Origin: VFKU01 sp038916785
Lineage (GTDB): Bacteria > Hydrogenedentota > Hydrogenedentia > Hydrogenedentales > GCA-2746185
Direction: 5' to 3'
Assembly (NCBI GenBank): GCA_038916785.1
Contig: JBCLBO010000091.1
Coordinates: 1 to 12,916 of the forward strand
DNA length: 12,916 bases
Shown: piece by piece, positions 1 through 5,858 of the stretch
Layout of the letters: the number at the start of each line of letters is the position of its first letter
Numbering within the stretch: the first letter of the stretch is position 1
The notes under the pieces: model-generated
Database searches by the model: none
What the model saw: only the letters and a program-made list of their open reading frames with translations
Told to the model about the DNA's origin: nothing
Position numbers and translations under genes: made by a program

Positions 1-1
1 C

Positions 2-1231
2 GCGGCGTCGCGCGAGATCACGCCGAAGGCGGCGATGCCGATGTGGGGCTATGGCGATCGGCACGCGCTGTTGAGTCAGGGCGTGCTCGATCCGCTATTT
101 GCCAAGGCCGTCGTGATTGACGTCGGCGCGGACAAGATCGCGCTCGTGGGGATGGACACGGGCCGCTCCCCCGTGCCGAAGTCGATGGCGAAGATTCGCG
201 AGGCGGTCTTGGACAAGGCCGGCGTCAACTACGTGATGATCGTGGGGTCGCACACGCACCACGGGCCTGTGCTCGAGCTGAAGGACGAGCCGGGCATGGG
301 CCAGGGGACCTTCGACGATGCGGTGAACTACGTCTCGTGGCTGGACGAGCAACTGATCGAGTGCATCGTTGCGGCGGCGAAGGACGCAACCGACGCCCGG
401 ATCGGCTGGGGATCGAAGGACGTCGAGCTGAATCGAAACCGGCACACGAAGATCGAGCCGAAACCCCGTGAGAAAGAGTTGGCCGTCATTCGCATCGACG
501 ACACAAAGGGGAAGCCCATCGCGATCCTCGTGAATTTCGCGGCCCACCCGACGAACATCGACGGCGCGATCCTCAAGTGGTCGGCCGAGTATCCCGGCGC
601 GATGCGCGCGGCGATCGAGGAGGCGCTCGGCGGCCAGGCGGTGTTCCTGCAAGGGGCCTCGGGCGACATGTCGTGCAACAAACCGGCCGAGGCCGATGAT
701 TACCAGAAATTCGGCGCGCTGCTTGGGCGCGAGGTGATCGCGATCGCCGAAGGCATCGAGACGAAAGCGCCGGAGAAACCGTCGATTCAGTGTCTCGACG
801 AAGAGTTCACTTTCGATACGCGGATTCCATTCAACAATCCCATGATCCAAAAACTCTTTCAGAACGCGTTCTTTCCGGAATTGGCGAACGCTTCGATGGA
901 GTGGGTGCGGGACAACCAGTACACCGCGCATCTGACGACAACGCTGATCAATGGCGAACTCGCGCTCGTCGGCGGATCGGGCGAATTCTTCTGCAACCAT
1001 TCGATACGGCTCAAAGAGCGGTCACGCGCGGCGAAGACTCTCTTTCTCGGATACTGCAACGGGCACAACATGTACTTCCCGACGATCGAGGCGGCGGCCG
1101 AGGGAGGATACGGCGCCGACGCGACGGTGAGTTGGGTGTCGATTGGCGCAGGCGAGCTGATGATGAATAAGGCCCTGGAGAACATATACAAGTTCAGCGG
1201 CGCATACGCATTGCCCGCGCTTGGCAAGTAA
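2..1231 (+). CDS. Neutral/alkaline ceramidase-family hydrolase (5' end outside window)
   Basis: The reading frame is open from the first bases of the window (EITPKAAMPMWGYGDR precedes any usable ATG), so the N-terminus lies upstream and the ATGs at 35 and 41 are internal. The protein matches the neutral/alkaline non-lysosomal ceramidase catalytic domain (PF04734). It has GSHTHHGP (His codons at 251 and 257), FAAHPTN (His at 545), LQGASGDMSCN (the GDxSxN region that carries the nucleophile Ser in the Pseudomonas enzyme), GGSGEFF and GYCNGHNMYFPT. These correspond to the family's zinc ligands His, His, Glu and Tyr. The family hydrolyses N-acyl sphingosine, usually outside the cell. The protein ends shortly after the catalytic core and lacks the C-terminal Ig-like domain of full ceramidases (about 650 residues), as in many environmental homologues whose real substrate is unknown. 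Substrate specificity is inference; the fold assignment is firm. Confidence 0.88.
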   Translation, partial: AASREITPKAAMPMWGYGDRHALLSQGVLDPLFAKAVVIDVGADKIALVGMDTGRSPVPKSMAKIREAVLDKAGVNYVMIVGSHTHHGPVLELKDEPGMGQGTFDDAVNYVSWLDEQLIECIVAAAKDATDARIGWGSKDVELNRNRHTKIEPKPREKELAVIRIDDTKGKPIAILVNFAAHPTNIDGAILKWSAEYPGAMRAAIEEALGGQAVFLQGASGDMSCNKPAEADDYQKFGALLGREVIAIAEGIETKAPEKPSIQCLDEEFTFDTRIPFNNPMIQKLFQNAFFPELANASMEWVRDNQYTAHLTTTLINGELALVGGSGEFFCNHSIRLKERSRAAKTLFLGYCNGHNMYFPTIEAAAEGGYGADATVSWVSIGAGELMMNKALENIYKFSGAYALPALGK

Positions 1232-1309
1232 GGGGTAGCGCCGAGTTAGCGCGATCCCCGCAAACCGCGGAAGACGCAACGCGGCGCGAGGAAGCTCAAG
1301 GGCGGAAAC

Positions 1310-1393
1310 TAACCACCGATCAACATTGACGAACACCGATATCGGCCATTACATTCATCCCCATCGGCGTTCACCAGTGTTTATCGGTGGTTA
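1310..1393. repeat. Imperfect palindromic intergenic repeat (ACCACCGAT family)
   Basis: The left arm 1310-1340 (starts TAACCACCGAT) and right arm 1363-1393 (ends ATCGGTGGTTA) are complementary at 26 of 31 positions around a 22-base centre. As RNA it would form a long hairpin. It has no coding capacity and no T-tract, so it resembles a dispersed REP/MITE-like element rather than a terminator. Copy number elsewhere in the genome cannot be seen here. Confidence 0.75.
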
Positions 1394-1406
1394 AATTTTC
1401 CTTGAC

Positions 1407-1438
1407 CTCTTCGTGGTCTTCGTGCCCTTCGTGGTGAT
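1407..1438. repeat. Single arm of the CTTCGTGGTG repeat
   Basis: This stretch contains three CTTCGTG units (TCTTCGTGG, TCTTCGTGCC, CTTCGTGGTGA). It matches the right arm of the palindromic repeat at 2870-2944, but no complementary left arm is found nearby. It lies 14 bases after the ACCACCGAT palindrome, so the two may have been inserted next to each other or decayed together. Confidence 0.6.
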
Positions 1439-1720
1439 TACATCTCTTCCCGTCTCCGGCGTGTTGCACTTTCGCAACGAATTTCACCGCTTCCAGCCCT
1501 TACGTCAACCCAATCACCCTTGTGTCGCACCCGCATGTTTCCGACACCATCGCCGAATGCAGCAATCCGCACAGGTATATAGGACGTCGTCCCGCCGCAG
1601 AGGTCCGGGAATATACGAAAAAGCCAAATATCTGGCCTGAATAAGGGGTTCCGGAAGTCGTCCATATCCCCGGAAGAGAAAATAACAGGCCGGCGAAGAC
1701 CGGCGACGGGGAGAACGGCA

Positions 1721-2254
1721 ATGTTGGGCAAGTTGGGTAAGGCGGCGCTCGTCAGTTCAGTTGCAGTGGCGGGCCTCGGATTTTGCGCCAGCGATGCCGC
1801 GGCGGACGCGTTCAGCGTGTCGGTGCATACGCCGAATGTTTCGGCCGGGTTTAGCACCGTCAATCGCCACGCGAACGGCGGGTACGTCGAAGTCTATCAA
1901 CCCGCGCCGCGGCCGGTCGTGACGTATTGCCCGCCGCCTGCGCCGGTCGTCGTCTATCGCCCGGTGGCCGTGCGTCAGCCGGTGCATGTGTGCCGCTACG
2001 ATTCGCGGCCGGCAACGCACTACTACGTGGACGATTGCGGGCGGCGCGTGTGGTACACGGAATATGTGCGCGTGCGGACCTGCGATGATTATCACCGCGC
2101 CTACTACCGTCACGGCGACTGGGACAATGATCACCGCGATCACGGCAGGGGCCACTACAAGGGTCATGGCCGCCGGAACGATCGCGATCACCACGGGCGC
2201 GACCGGGACCGTGATAACGACAGACACGACCGCCATGGGCGCGACCGCGACTAA
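1721..2254 (+). CDS. Secreted His/Asp/Arg-rich protein, unknown function
   Basis: This 177-residue protein has a Sec signal peptide (charged MLGKLGK, hydrophobic core to about residue 22, then Ala-rich, probable cleavage near residues 28-30). The Cys at 22 is not in a good lipobox. A Pro/Val/Tyr-rich middle (residues 60-90, with PAPRPVV and PPPAPVVVYRP) leads to a segment with Cys 70, 91, 106 and 121. The tail from about residue 124 is almost only His, Asp, Arg, Gly and Asn. The start is supported by GGGGAG at 1708-1713, seven bases before the ATG. No family is recognised. The tail could bind divalent metals, polyanions or the cell envelope, but this is inference. A terminator follows at 2287, so it is probably monocistronic. 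Confidence 0.75.
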   Translation: MLGKLGKAALVSSVAVAGLGFCASDAAADAFSVSVHTPNVSAGFSTVNRHANGGYVEVYQPAPRPVVTYCPPPAPVVVYRPVAVRQPVHVCRYDSRPATHYYVDDCGRRVWYTEYVRVRTCDDYHRAYYRHGDWDNDHRDHGRGHYKGHGRRNDRDHHGRDRDRDNDRHDRHGRDRD

Positions 2255-2286
2255 GTGGTCGCGCTACGGCGGTGAAGAAATAGAGT

Positions 2287-2325
2287 CCCGGCGATCCGAG
2301 AGGGTCGCCGGGAGGATTGTTTTTT
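2287..2325 (+). terminator. Rho-independent terminator after the secreted protein
   Basis: CCCGGCGATCC (2287-2297) pairs with GGGTCGCCGGG (2302-2312), including one G-T wobble, around a GAGA tetraloop. A run of six T ends at 2325, seven bases after the stem. It stands 33 bases after the stop codon of the secreted protein. Confidence 0.7.
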
Positions 2326-2397
2326 GGCGGGTTGTTGGGGCGACAGCCGGTGATCCATACTGCTCGGCGCGGATCAGCGGCGAACTGAAGGGCGATC

Positions 2398-2472
2398 TCA
2401 CGCGGAGAGATGAGTACGCGGAGGGGTGGCTTTCAAGCGGTCAATTCTCCGCGTTCTCCTTACTCCGCGTGA
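2398..2472. repeat. Imperfect palindromic intergenic repeat (TCACGCGGAG family)
   Basis: The left arm 2398-2423 (starts TCACGCGGAG, ends ACGCGGAG) and the right arm 2447-2472 (ends CTCCGCGTGA) pair at 22 of 26 positions around a 23-base centre. It lies just upstream of the carboxymuconolactone decarboxylase gene, so a promoter must be inside it, in the short gap at 2473-2500, or upstream of it. Sequence and length differ from the other palindromes in the window. Confidence 0.7.
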
Positions 2473-2517
2473 ACAATGGTTTCATTTCCGATCCAACTCT
2501 CGAAGGAGAAGCAAAAC

Positions 2518-2862
2518 ATGCCGAACGATTACAAAGCGGATTGGAGCGTGGTGGTCGAGGAAGCCAAGCACATGAACGGTGTGATCGGCGAGGTGATGAA
2601 GGCCTACGGCGGGCTGCACAAGGCCGTGATGGTCGATGGCGCGCTCGACAAGAAGACGAAGGAGATGATCGCGCTGGGCATTGGCATCGGGCGGATGTGC
2701 GAGGCCTGCATCATCTCGCACACCCGCGGAGCGCTGAAGGCCGGGGCGACGAAGGAGCAGATCGGGGAAGCGGTGGCGGTCGCGGTGATGATGAGCGGCG
2801 GGCCGGGCACCGTCTACGGCGCGAAGGCGCTGGCGGTGGCGGAGCAGTTCGCGCAGAGTTAA
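2518..2862 (+). CDS. Carboxymuconolactone decarboxylase / AhpD-like protein
   Basis: This 114-residue all-helical protein of the CMD/AhpD family (PF02627) carries the family's redox motif CEACIISH (Cys61, Cys64, His68), followed by the typical helix GALKAGATKEQIGEA. The CxxC form with His fits an AhpD-like alkylhydroperoxidase or thiol-redox role better than true carboxymuconolactone decarboxylation, and no protocatechuate pathway genes are nearby. The start at 2518 is chosen because AAGGAG lies at 2503-2508, nine bases upstream. The in-frame ATG at 2476 would add 14 residues of non-family sequence. The gene is bordered by palindromic repeats on both sides and appears monocistronic. The natural substrate is unknown. 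Confidence 0.88.
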   Translation: MPNDYKADWSVVVEEAKHMNGVIGEVMKAYGGLHKAVMVDGALDKKTKEMIALGIGIGRMCEACIISHTRGALKAGATKEQIGEAVAVAVMMSGGPGTVYGAKALAVAEQFAQS

Positions 2863-2869
2863 TATCCAT

Positions 2870-2944
2870 TCACCACGAAGAACACGAAGGGCACGAAGAA
2901 ACCCGTTCACTGTTCTTGGCAGTTCTTCGTGCTCTTCGTGGTGA
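2870..2944. repeat. Palindromic repeat (CACCACGAAG family) abutting rnpB
   Basis: The left arm starts TCACCACGAAGAACACGAAG at 2870 and continues GGCACGAAGAA to 2900. The right arm TTCTTCGTG..CTTCGTGGTGA occupies 2923-2944. The left arm has one extra CACGAAG unit. Read as protein, this repeat gives the spurious HHEEHEGHEE peptide. It sits between the stop codon of the upstream gene (2862) and the rnpB -10 box. A one-armed copy is at 1407-1438. Confidence 0.75.
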
Positions 2945-2950
2945 TATAAT
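2945..2950 (+). promoter_or_regulatory. rnpB -10 box (TATAAT)
   Basis: A perfect TATAAT lies seven bases before G2958, the first base of the P1 helix of RNase P RNA, which is the spacing expected for sigma-70 initiation at the mature 5' end. No good -35 hexamer is seen 17 bases upstream. That position falls inside the palindromic repeat's right arm. Confidence 0.6.
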
Positions 2951-2957
2951 TGGTTTC

Positions 2958-3330
2958 GAGTCGGCCGGGCGGCCGCGGGGCGCCTTCGGGCGTTTCGAGG
3001 AAAGTCCGAGCTCCACAGGACAGGGTGCTTCGTAACGCGAAGGCGGGGCGACCCGACGGAAAGTGGAACAGAAACGACACCGCCGATGGGTCGCGCGAAA
3101 GCGCGATCACAGGCAAGGGTGAAATGGTGCGGTAAGAGCGCACCGGCAAGGTGGCGACATCTTGGCCGGCTAAACCCCACCCGGAGCAATGCCGAATAGG
3201 GACGCTATGGCGTGGTCCGCGCCGCGTCCGGGTTGGCAGCTTGAGGCGCGCGGTGACGCGCGTCCCAGAGGAATGGCCGTCTCGGGGCCGCTATTGGCCC
3301 TAGACAAAACTCGGCTTACAGGCCGGCTCG
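2958..3330 (+). ncRNA. rnpB: RNase P RNA, bacterial class A
   Basis: This is the catalytic RNA of RNase P, which removes 5' leaders from pre-tRNAs. The conserved blocks appear in order: GAGGAAAGTCCGAGCTCCA near 2997, ACAGGGTG near 3020, AAGGGTGAAA then GGTGCGGTAAGAGCGCACC near 3115-3145, the CCCCACCCGGAGCAATGCCGAA region near 3175, GGGTTGGCAGCTTGAGG near 3230 (including the GGU that in this class pairs with tRNA CCA), AGAGGAATGGCCGTC near 3270, and ACAAAACTCGGCTTACAGGC near 3305. The ends are set by the P1 helix: GAGTCGGCC (2958-2966) pairs with GGCCGGCTC (3321-3329), one G-T wobble. The length of about 373 bases is normal. The exact 3' end is uncertain by a few bases. Confidence 0.97.
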
Positions 3331-3341
3331 AACAGATCGAT

Positions 3342-3403
3342 GGCCCGCAGCGGCGACACGGCCGCTGCGGGCCTACTTTCTTTTTGAGAAAAAGAAAGTA
3401 GGC
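3342..3403 (+). terminator. Two overlapping hairpins; probable bidirectional terminator
   Basis: A perfect 13-bp stem (GGCCCGCAGCGGC at 3342-3354 with 3361-3373, 6-base loop) is followed by TACTTTCTTTTT. That T-rich run is itself the left arm of a second perfect 15-bp stem (3371-3385 with 3389-3403, loop GAG). The two stems share bases 3371-3373, so they compete at their junction. The first can terminate rnpB. The second is A/T-rich and symmetric, and could stop the minus-strand transporter gene that ends at 3454. Confidence 0.7.
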
Positions 3404-3453
3404 AAAGAAAAACCGTTATTGAAGATCCTGAACCACCGGTTGCCTGCGTCGCT

Positions 3454-5247
3454 CTAGAACGGCCAGACGATCGGCGCGAGGACGATGACGATGACGCCGA
3501 CGAGGATGTTGAGGGGCAGTCCGACGCGGGTGAAGTCGGTGAATTTGTAGCCGCCGGGGCCGTAGACCATGAGGTTGGTTTGGTAACCGATCGGCGTGGC
3601 GAAGGCGGCGGAGCCGCCCATCATGACGGCCATGATGAAGGGCATGAGGTTCACGTCAAGTTTCGCGGCGCTGGCGACCGCGATGGGGAACATAAGCGCG
3701 ACGGCGGCGTTGTTGGTGATGATCTCGGTGACGACGATCGTGATCACGTAAATCGCCGCGAGCACCATCCGCGGATTGTCGCCGGCGATCGCCATCATCC
3801 AGTCCGCCGTCATCGAGGCTGCGCCGGACTGATCGAGCGCGCGCTCAAAGCCGAGCGCGCAAGCGATGACGACGAGCACGGGGCCGTTCACGCTCTGGCG
3901 CGCCTGGGCGACGGTGCAGCAACGGAATCCGACCATGAGGCAGGCCGCGAGTATAGCGGCCAGCAGCATGTCGAGCCAGCCGAAGCTTGCGCAGACGATC
4001 ATCCCCAGCAGGATCGTGATCGCGTAGGGCGCGCGGTGGTGCTGGCGCGGCGCGGAGTCCTCGAGCATCGAGACGAGGAAGAAATCGCGCGAGTGGCGGT
4101 AGTTCGCGCCGAAGTTCGGGTCGGCCTCCACCAGCAGGGTGTCCCCCGCGCGCAGGCGGATGTCGCCCAGCTTGGCTTGGATGCGCTCGCCCTGCCGCGC
4201 CACCGCAAGCACGGCGGCGTTGTATCGTGTGCGGAATTGGCCCTCGCGAATCGTCCGGCCGGCGACCGGACTACTATCGCTGACCACGGCCTCGAAGAGA
4301 CGCCGCCGGTAGCGCGGAGAGTCTAGTTTGAAGATTTGGTTCGTCGCGGGGACGAGGCCGCGAAGATTTTGCAGGTCCTTCACGGAATCGACGATGCCGA
4401 CAAAAATTAGCCGGTCGTCCGCTTGCAGGCGCTCTTCGGGTCCGACCGCCACGATGCTCTCGCCGCGCCGGTCGATCTCGACGAGATAGGTCGCCTCGAG
4501 ACGGCGAAGTCCGGCTTCCTCGATCGTCTTTCCGATCAGCGGGCTTCCGGGCTGCACGAGCATTTCGACGGTGTACTCGCGCGGATTCGACAACGATTCG
4601 ATAGAGGACGATCGCTTCGGCACCAGTCTCGGGCCGAACACGACGAGATAGGTGCACCCGATGATCGCGGCGGGAATGCCCAGCCACGCCGGGTCGAACA
4701 TTTTCAGCGGCGGCAGATCCGTGTGCGCGCTAACGAGCCCCGCGACGACGAGGTTCGTACTCGTACCGATGAGCGAGCCGAGTCCCCCGAGCACGGCGGC
4801 AAAGCTGAGCGGCATGAGGAGCTGCGAGGGTTGCAACTTTATTTTCTTCGCCCAATCCGTCACCACGGGAATGAACATCGCAACAAGTGGAGTGTTGTTG
4901 AGGAACACGCTCATGATGGCGATGGGGAAGGACATGCGCGCCAGCGCGCCGCGGTGGGTCTTGGGCAGGCCCAGGATGCCGCGCGCGATCCATTCGACCG
5001 CGCCGGTCTCGCGCAGGCCCGCAACGACCAGGAAGAGCGCGGCGACCGTCAGCATGCCCGTATTGGCAAAGCCCTTGACGGCGTCCTCGACGCCGATGAC
5101 GCCTACGCGCCAAGAAGAATCCTCGTAGACAGGGCAGAGTACCACTGCGGTCAGCGCGAGAACGCAGACCGCCTCTGCGGACAATCGGTCTGAGGCGAGG
5201 CCGACGAGCATGCCGGCCAGAATGATAAGAACGACGGTGGCAGCCAT
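3454..5247 (-). CDS. SLC13-family permease with two internal RCK_C (TrkA_C) domains
   Basis: This 597-residue inner-membrane transporter belongs to the SLC13/DASS (CitMHS/ArsB-like) group, whose members move dicarboxylates, sulfate or similar anions, often with Na+. The N-terminal membrane half (1-210) has the signature FLNNTPLVAMF (115-125) and the loop GSLIGTSTNLVVAG (157-170). Two cytosolic RCK_C domains follow, about 225-300 and 317-378, each with a PLIGKTI- or PVAGRTI-like entry and a DRLIFVG- or DTLLVEA-like exit. The C-terminal half (405-597) repeats the pattern with TEIITNNAAVALMFP (507-521) and ATPIGYQTNLMVYGPGGY (550-567). The length fits the family subgroup with internal RCK_C domains. 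Substrate cannot be told from sequence; sulfate is a common annotation. It is transcribed divergently from the small gene at 5478 and converges on rnpB. AGGGA 15 bases upstream is a poor ribosome binding site. Confidence 0.92.
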   Translation of the reverse strand: MAATVVLIILAGMLVGLASDRLSAEAVCVLALTAVVLCPVYEDSSWRVGVIGVEDAVKGFANTGMLTVAALFLVVAGLRETGAVEWIARGILGLPKTHRGALARMSFPIAIMSVFLNNTPLVAMFIPVVTDWAKKIKLQPSQLLMPLSFAAVLGGLGSLIGTSTNLVVAGLVSAHTDLPPLKMFDPAWLGIPAAIIGCTYLVVFGPRLVPKRSSSIESLSNPREYTVEMLVQPGSPLIGKTIEEAGLRRLEATYLVEIDRRGESIVAVGPEERLQADDRLIFVGIVDSVKDLQNLRGLVPATNQIFKLDSPRYRRRLFEAVVSDSSPVAGRTIREGQFRTRYNAAVLAVARQGERIQAKLGDIRLRAGDTLLVEADPNFGANYRHSRDFFLVSMLEDSAPRQHHRAPYAITILLGMIVCASFGWLDMLLAAILAACLMVGFRCCTVAQARQSVNGPVLVVIACALGFERALDQSGAASMTADWMMAIAGDNPRMVLAAIYVITIVVTEIITNNAAVALMFPIAVASAAKLDVNLMPFIMAVMMGGSAAFATPIGYQTNLMVYGPGGYKFTDFTRVGLPLNILVGVIVIVLAPIVWPF

Positions 5248-5278
5248 AGAATGGGCTTCGGATCCCTAAACATCATTA

Positions 5279-5308
5279 AACTTATCATCTTACTCGTGTA
5301 TCAGTCAA
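5279..5308 (-). promoter_or_regulatory. Candidate promoter of the SLC13 transporter
   Basis: On the minus strand TTGACT (5303-5308) is followed after 18 bases by TAAGTT (5279-5284). The -35 matches consensus at five of six positions; the -10 is weaker. The predicted start leaves a leader of about 25-30 bases before the ATG at 5247. Confidence 0.4.
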
Positions 5309-5408
5309 GAGCCGTGAAACCGGGGCGATCTCGTCGAACTATTGCGCGAATGGTGGAAACGGATGGCTACGTACTGGTCAAAAATTTTGCATTTACGGCG
5401 CAGCGAGG

Positions 5409-5414
5409 TACAAT
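5409..5414 (+). promoter_or_regulatory. Candidate -10 box (TACAAT) of the RHH-like gene
   Basis: TACAAT matches consensus at five of six positions and lies about 64 bases before the ATG at 5478. The hexamer 17 bases upstream (TTTGCA) is a weak -35. Confidence 0.35.
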
Positions 5415-5477
5415 GCCCGCGATCTGAGTACGGGGATGATGGAGTTCCCGTGAAAACACAGGGGCGAGGACACAGCG

Positions 5478-5690
5478 ATGGCTGCACGGACCGGCGCGAG
5501 CGAGGGGCGGAGTGCTTCTCCGCCGACAGTGAAGATGACGGTGACGCTGCCGCGCGAGGTGGCCGCGTTCCTGCGTTGGAAGGCAGAGGTGGAAGGGCTC
5601 AAGCGCGATGAGTTGCTACGCAATATCATCGTGCATTACGCCAAGAAGCTACGCAAGGAAGACTTCCGCACGCCGCCGATCGACGATTAA
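5478..5690 (+). CDS. Small ribbon-helix-helix-like protein
   Basis: This 70-residue protein has a flexible N-terminus (1-16, Ala/Ser/Gly/Pro-rich). A short strand VKMTVTLP (18-25) and two predicted amphipathic helices, about 26-40 (REVAAFLRWKAEVEG) and 43-60 (RDELLRNIIVHYAKKLRK), follow. This strand-helix-helix order, with alternating polar and hydrophobic residues in the strand, is that of MetJ/Arc/CopG-type DNA-binding proteins, which act as dimers. The family match is by pattern only; no signature residue proves DNA binding. No toxin gene is adjacent, so an antitoxin role is not supported. Purine-rich GGGGCGAGG lies about 10 bases upstream of the ATG. A strong terminator follows, so the gene is probably a single transcription unit. 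Confidence 0.6.
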   Translation: MAARTGASEGRSASPPTVKMTVTLPREVAAFLRWKAEVEGLKRDELLRNIIVHYAKKLRKEDFRTPPIDD

Positions 5691-5736
5691 GGCGCGCGAG
5701 GCCGCGGCGTTCGTCGCGGAACTTTTTCTGTTTGTC

Positions 5737-5773
5737 GCCAGGCGGGGAGTGACTGCCGCCTGGCTTTTTTTCT
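5737..5773 (+). terminator. Rho-independent terminator
   Basis: GCCAGGCGG (5737-5745) pairs perfectly with CCGCCTGGC (5756-5764) around a 10-base loop, directly followed by a run of seven T. It lies 46 bases after the stop codon of the RHH-like gene and insulates the downstream fusion gene. Confidence 0.85.
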
Positions 5774-5858
5774 AGGCTGACGAGCTCCCCCTGCGTTCGC
5801 GGGCCGTGCGGCGGATTGATATACTCCCGCGCTTGTTCGCCGCAGAGTGGAGAGTGCG

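Larger units (their letters stand above)
1232..1720. other. Intergenic region with palindromic repeats and leader of the next gene
   Basis: No convincing gene is present. The first part holds a weak inverted repeat just after the stop codon (GGGG..GCGC at 1232-1241 against GCGC..CCCC at 1249-1259, no T-tract). The 1310-1393 palindrome and a one-armed copy of another repeat at 1407-1438 follow. The rest (1440-1720) is probably the promoter and leader of the secreted protein at 1721; a 5-bp hairpin (1689-1704, GCCGG/CCGGC) stands directly before its ribosome binding site. No -10/-35 pair stands out. Confidence 0.6.
5248..5477. other. Divergent promoter region
   Basis: This 230-base non-coding gap separates the transporter (minus) and the small RHH-like gene (plus). 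It contains a candidate promoter for each direction, listed separately. It also holds a 5-bp inverted repeat around 5430-5452 (ACGGG/CCCGT) and a 5-codon open frame (starting ATGATGGAG) in the leader of the plus-strand gene. No longer gene is seen. Confidence 0.5.

Noticed and set aside
1986..3035. A long plus-strand frame running through 1986-3035, containing an HHEEHEGHEE stretch
   Set aside because: It overlaps the secreted protein, the CMD gene and rnpB in the wrong frame, and the HHEEHEGHEE stretch is only the translated palindromic repeat.
3580..5193. Long plus-strand frames opposite the SLC13 transporter
   Set aside because: Arg/His/Asp-rich shadow frames typical of the antisense strand of GC-rich genes; the minus strand has a full family match.
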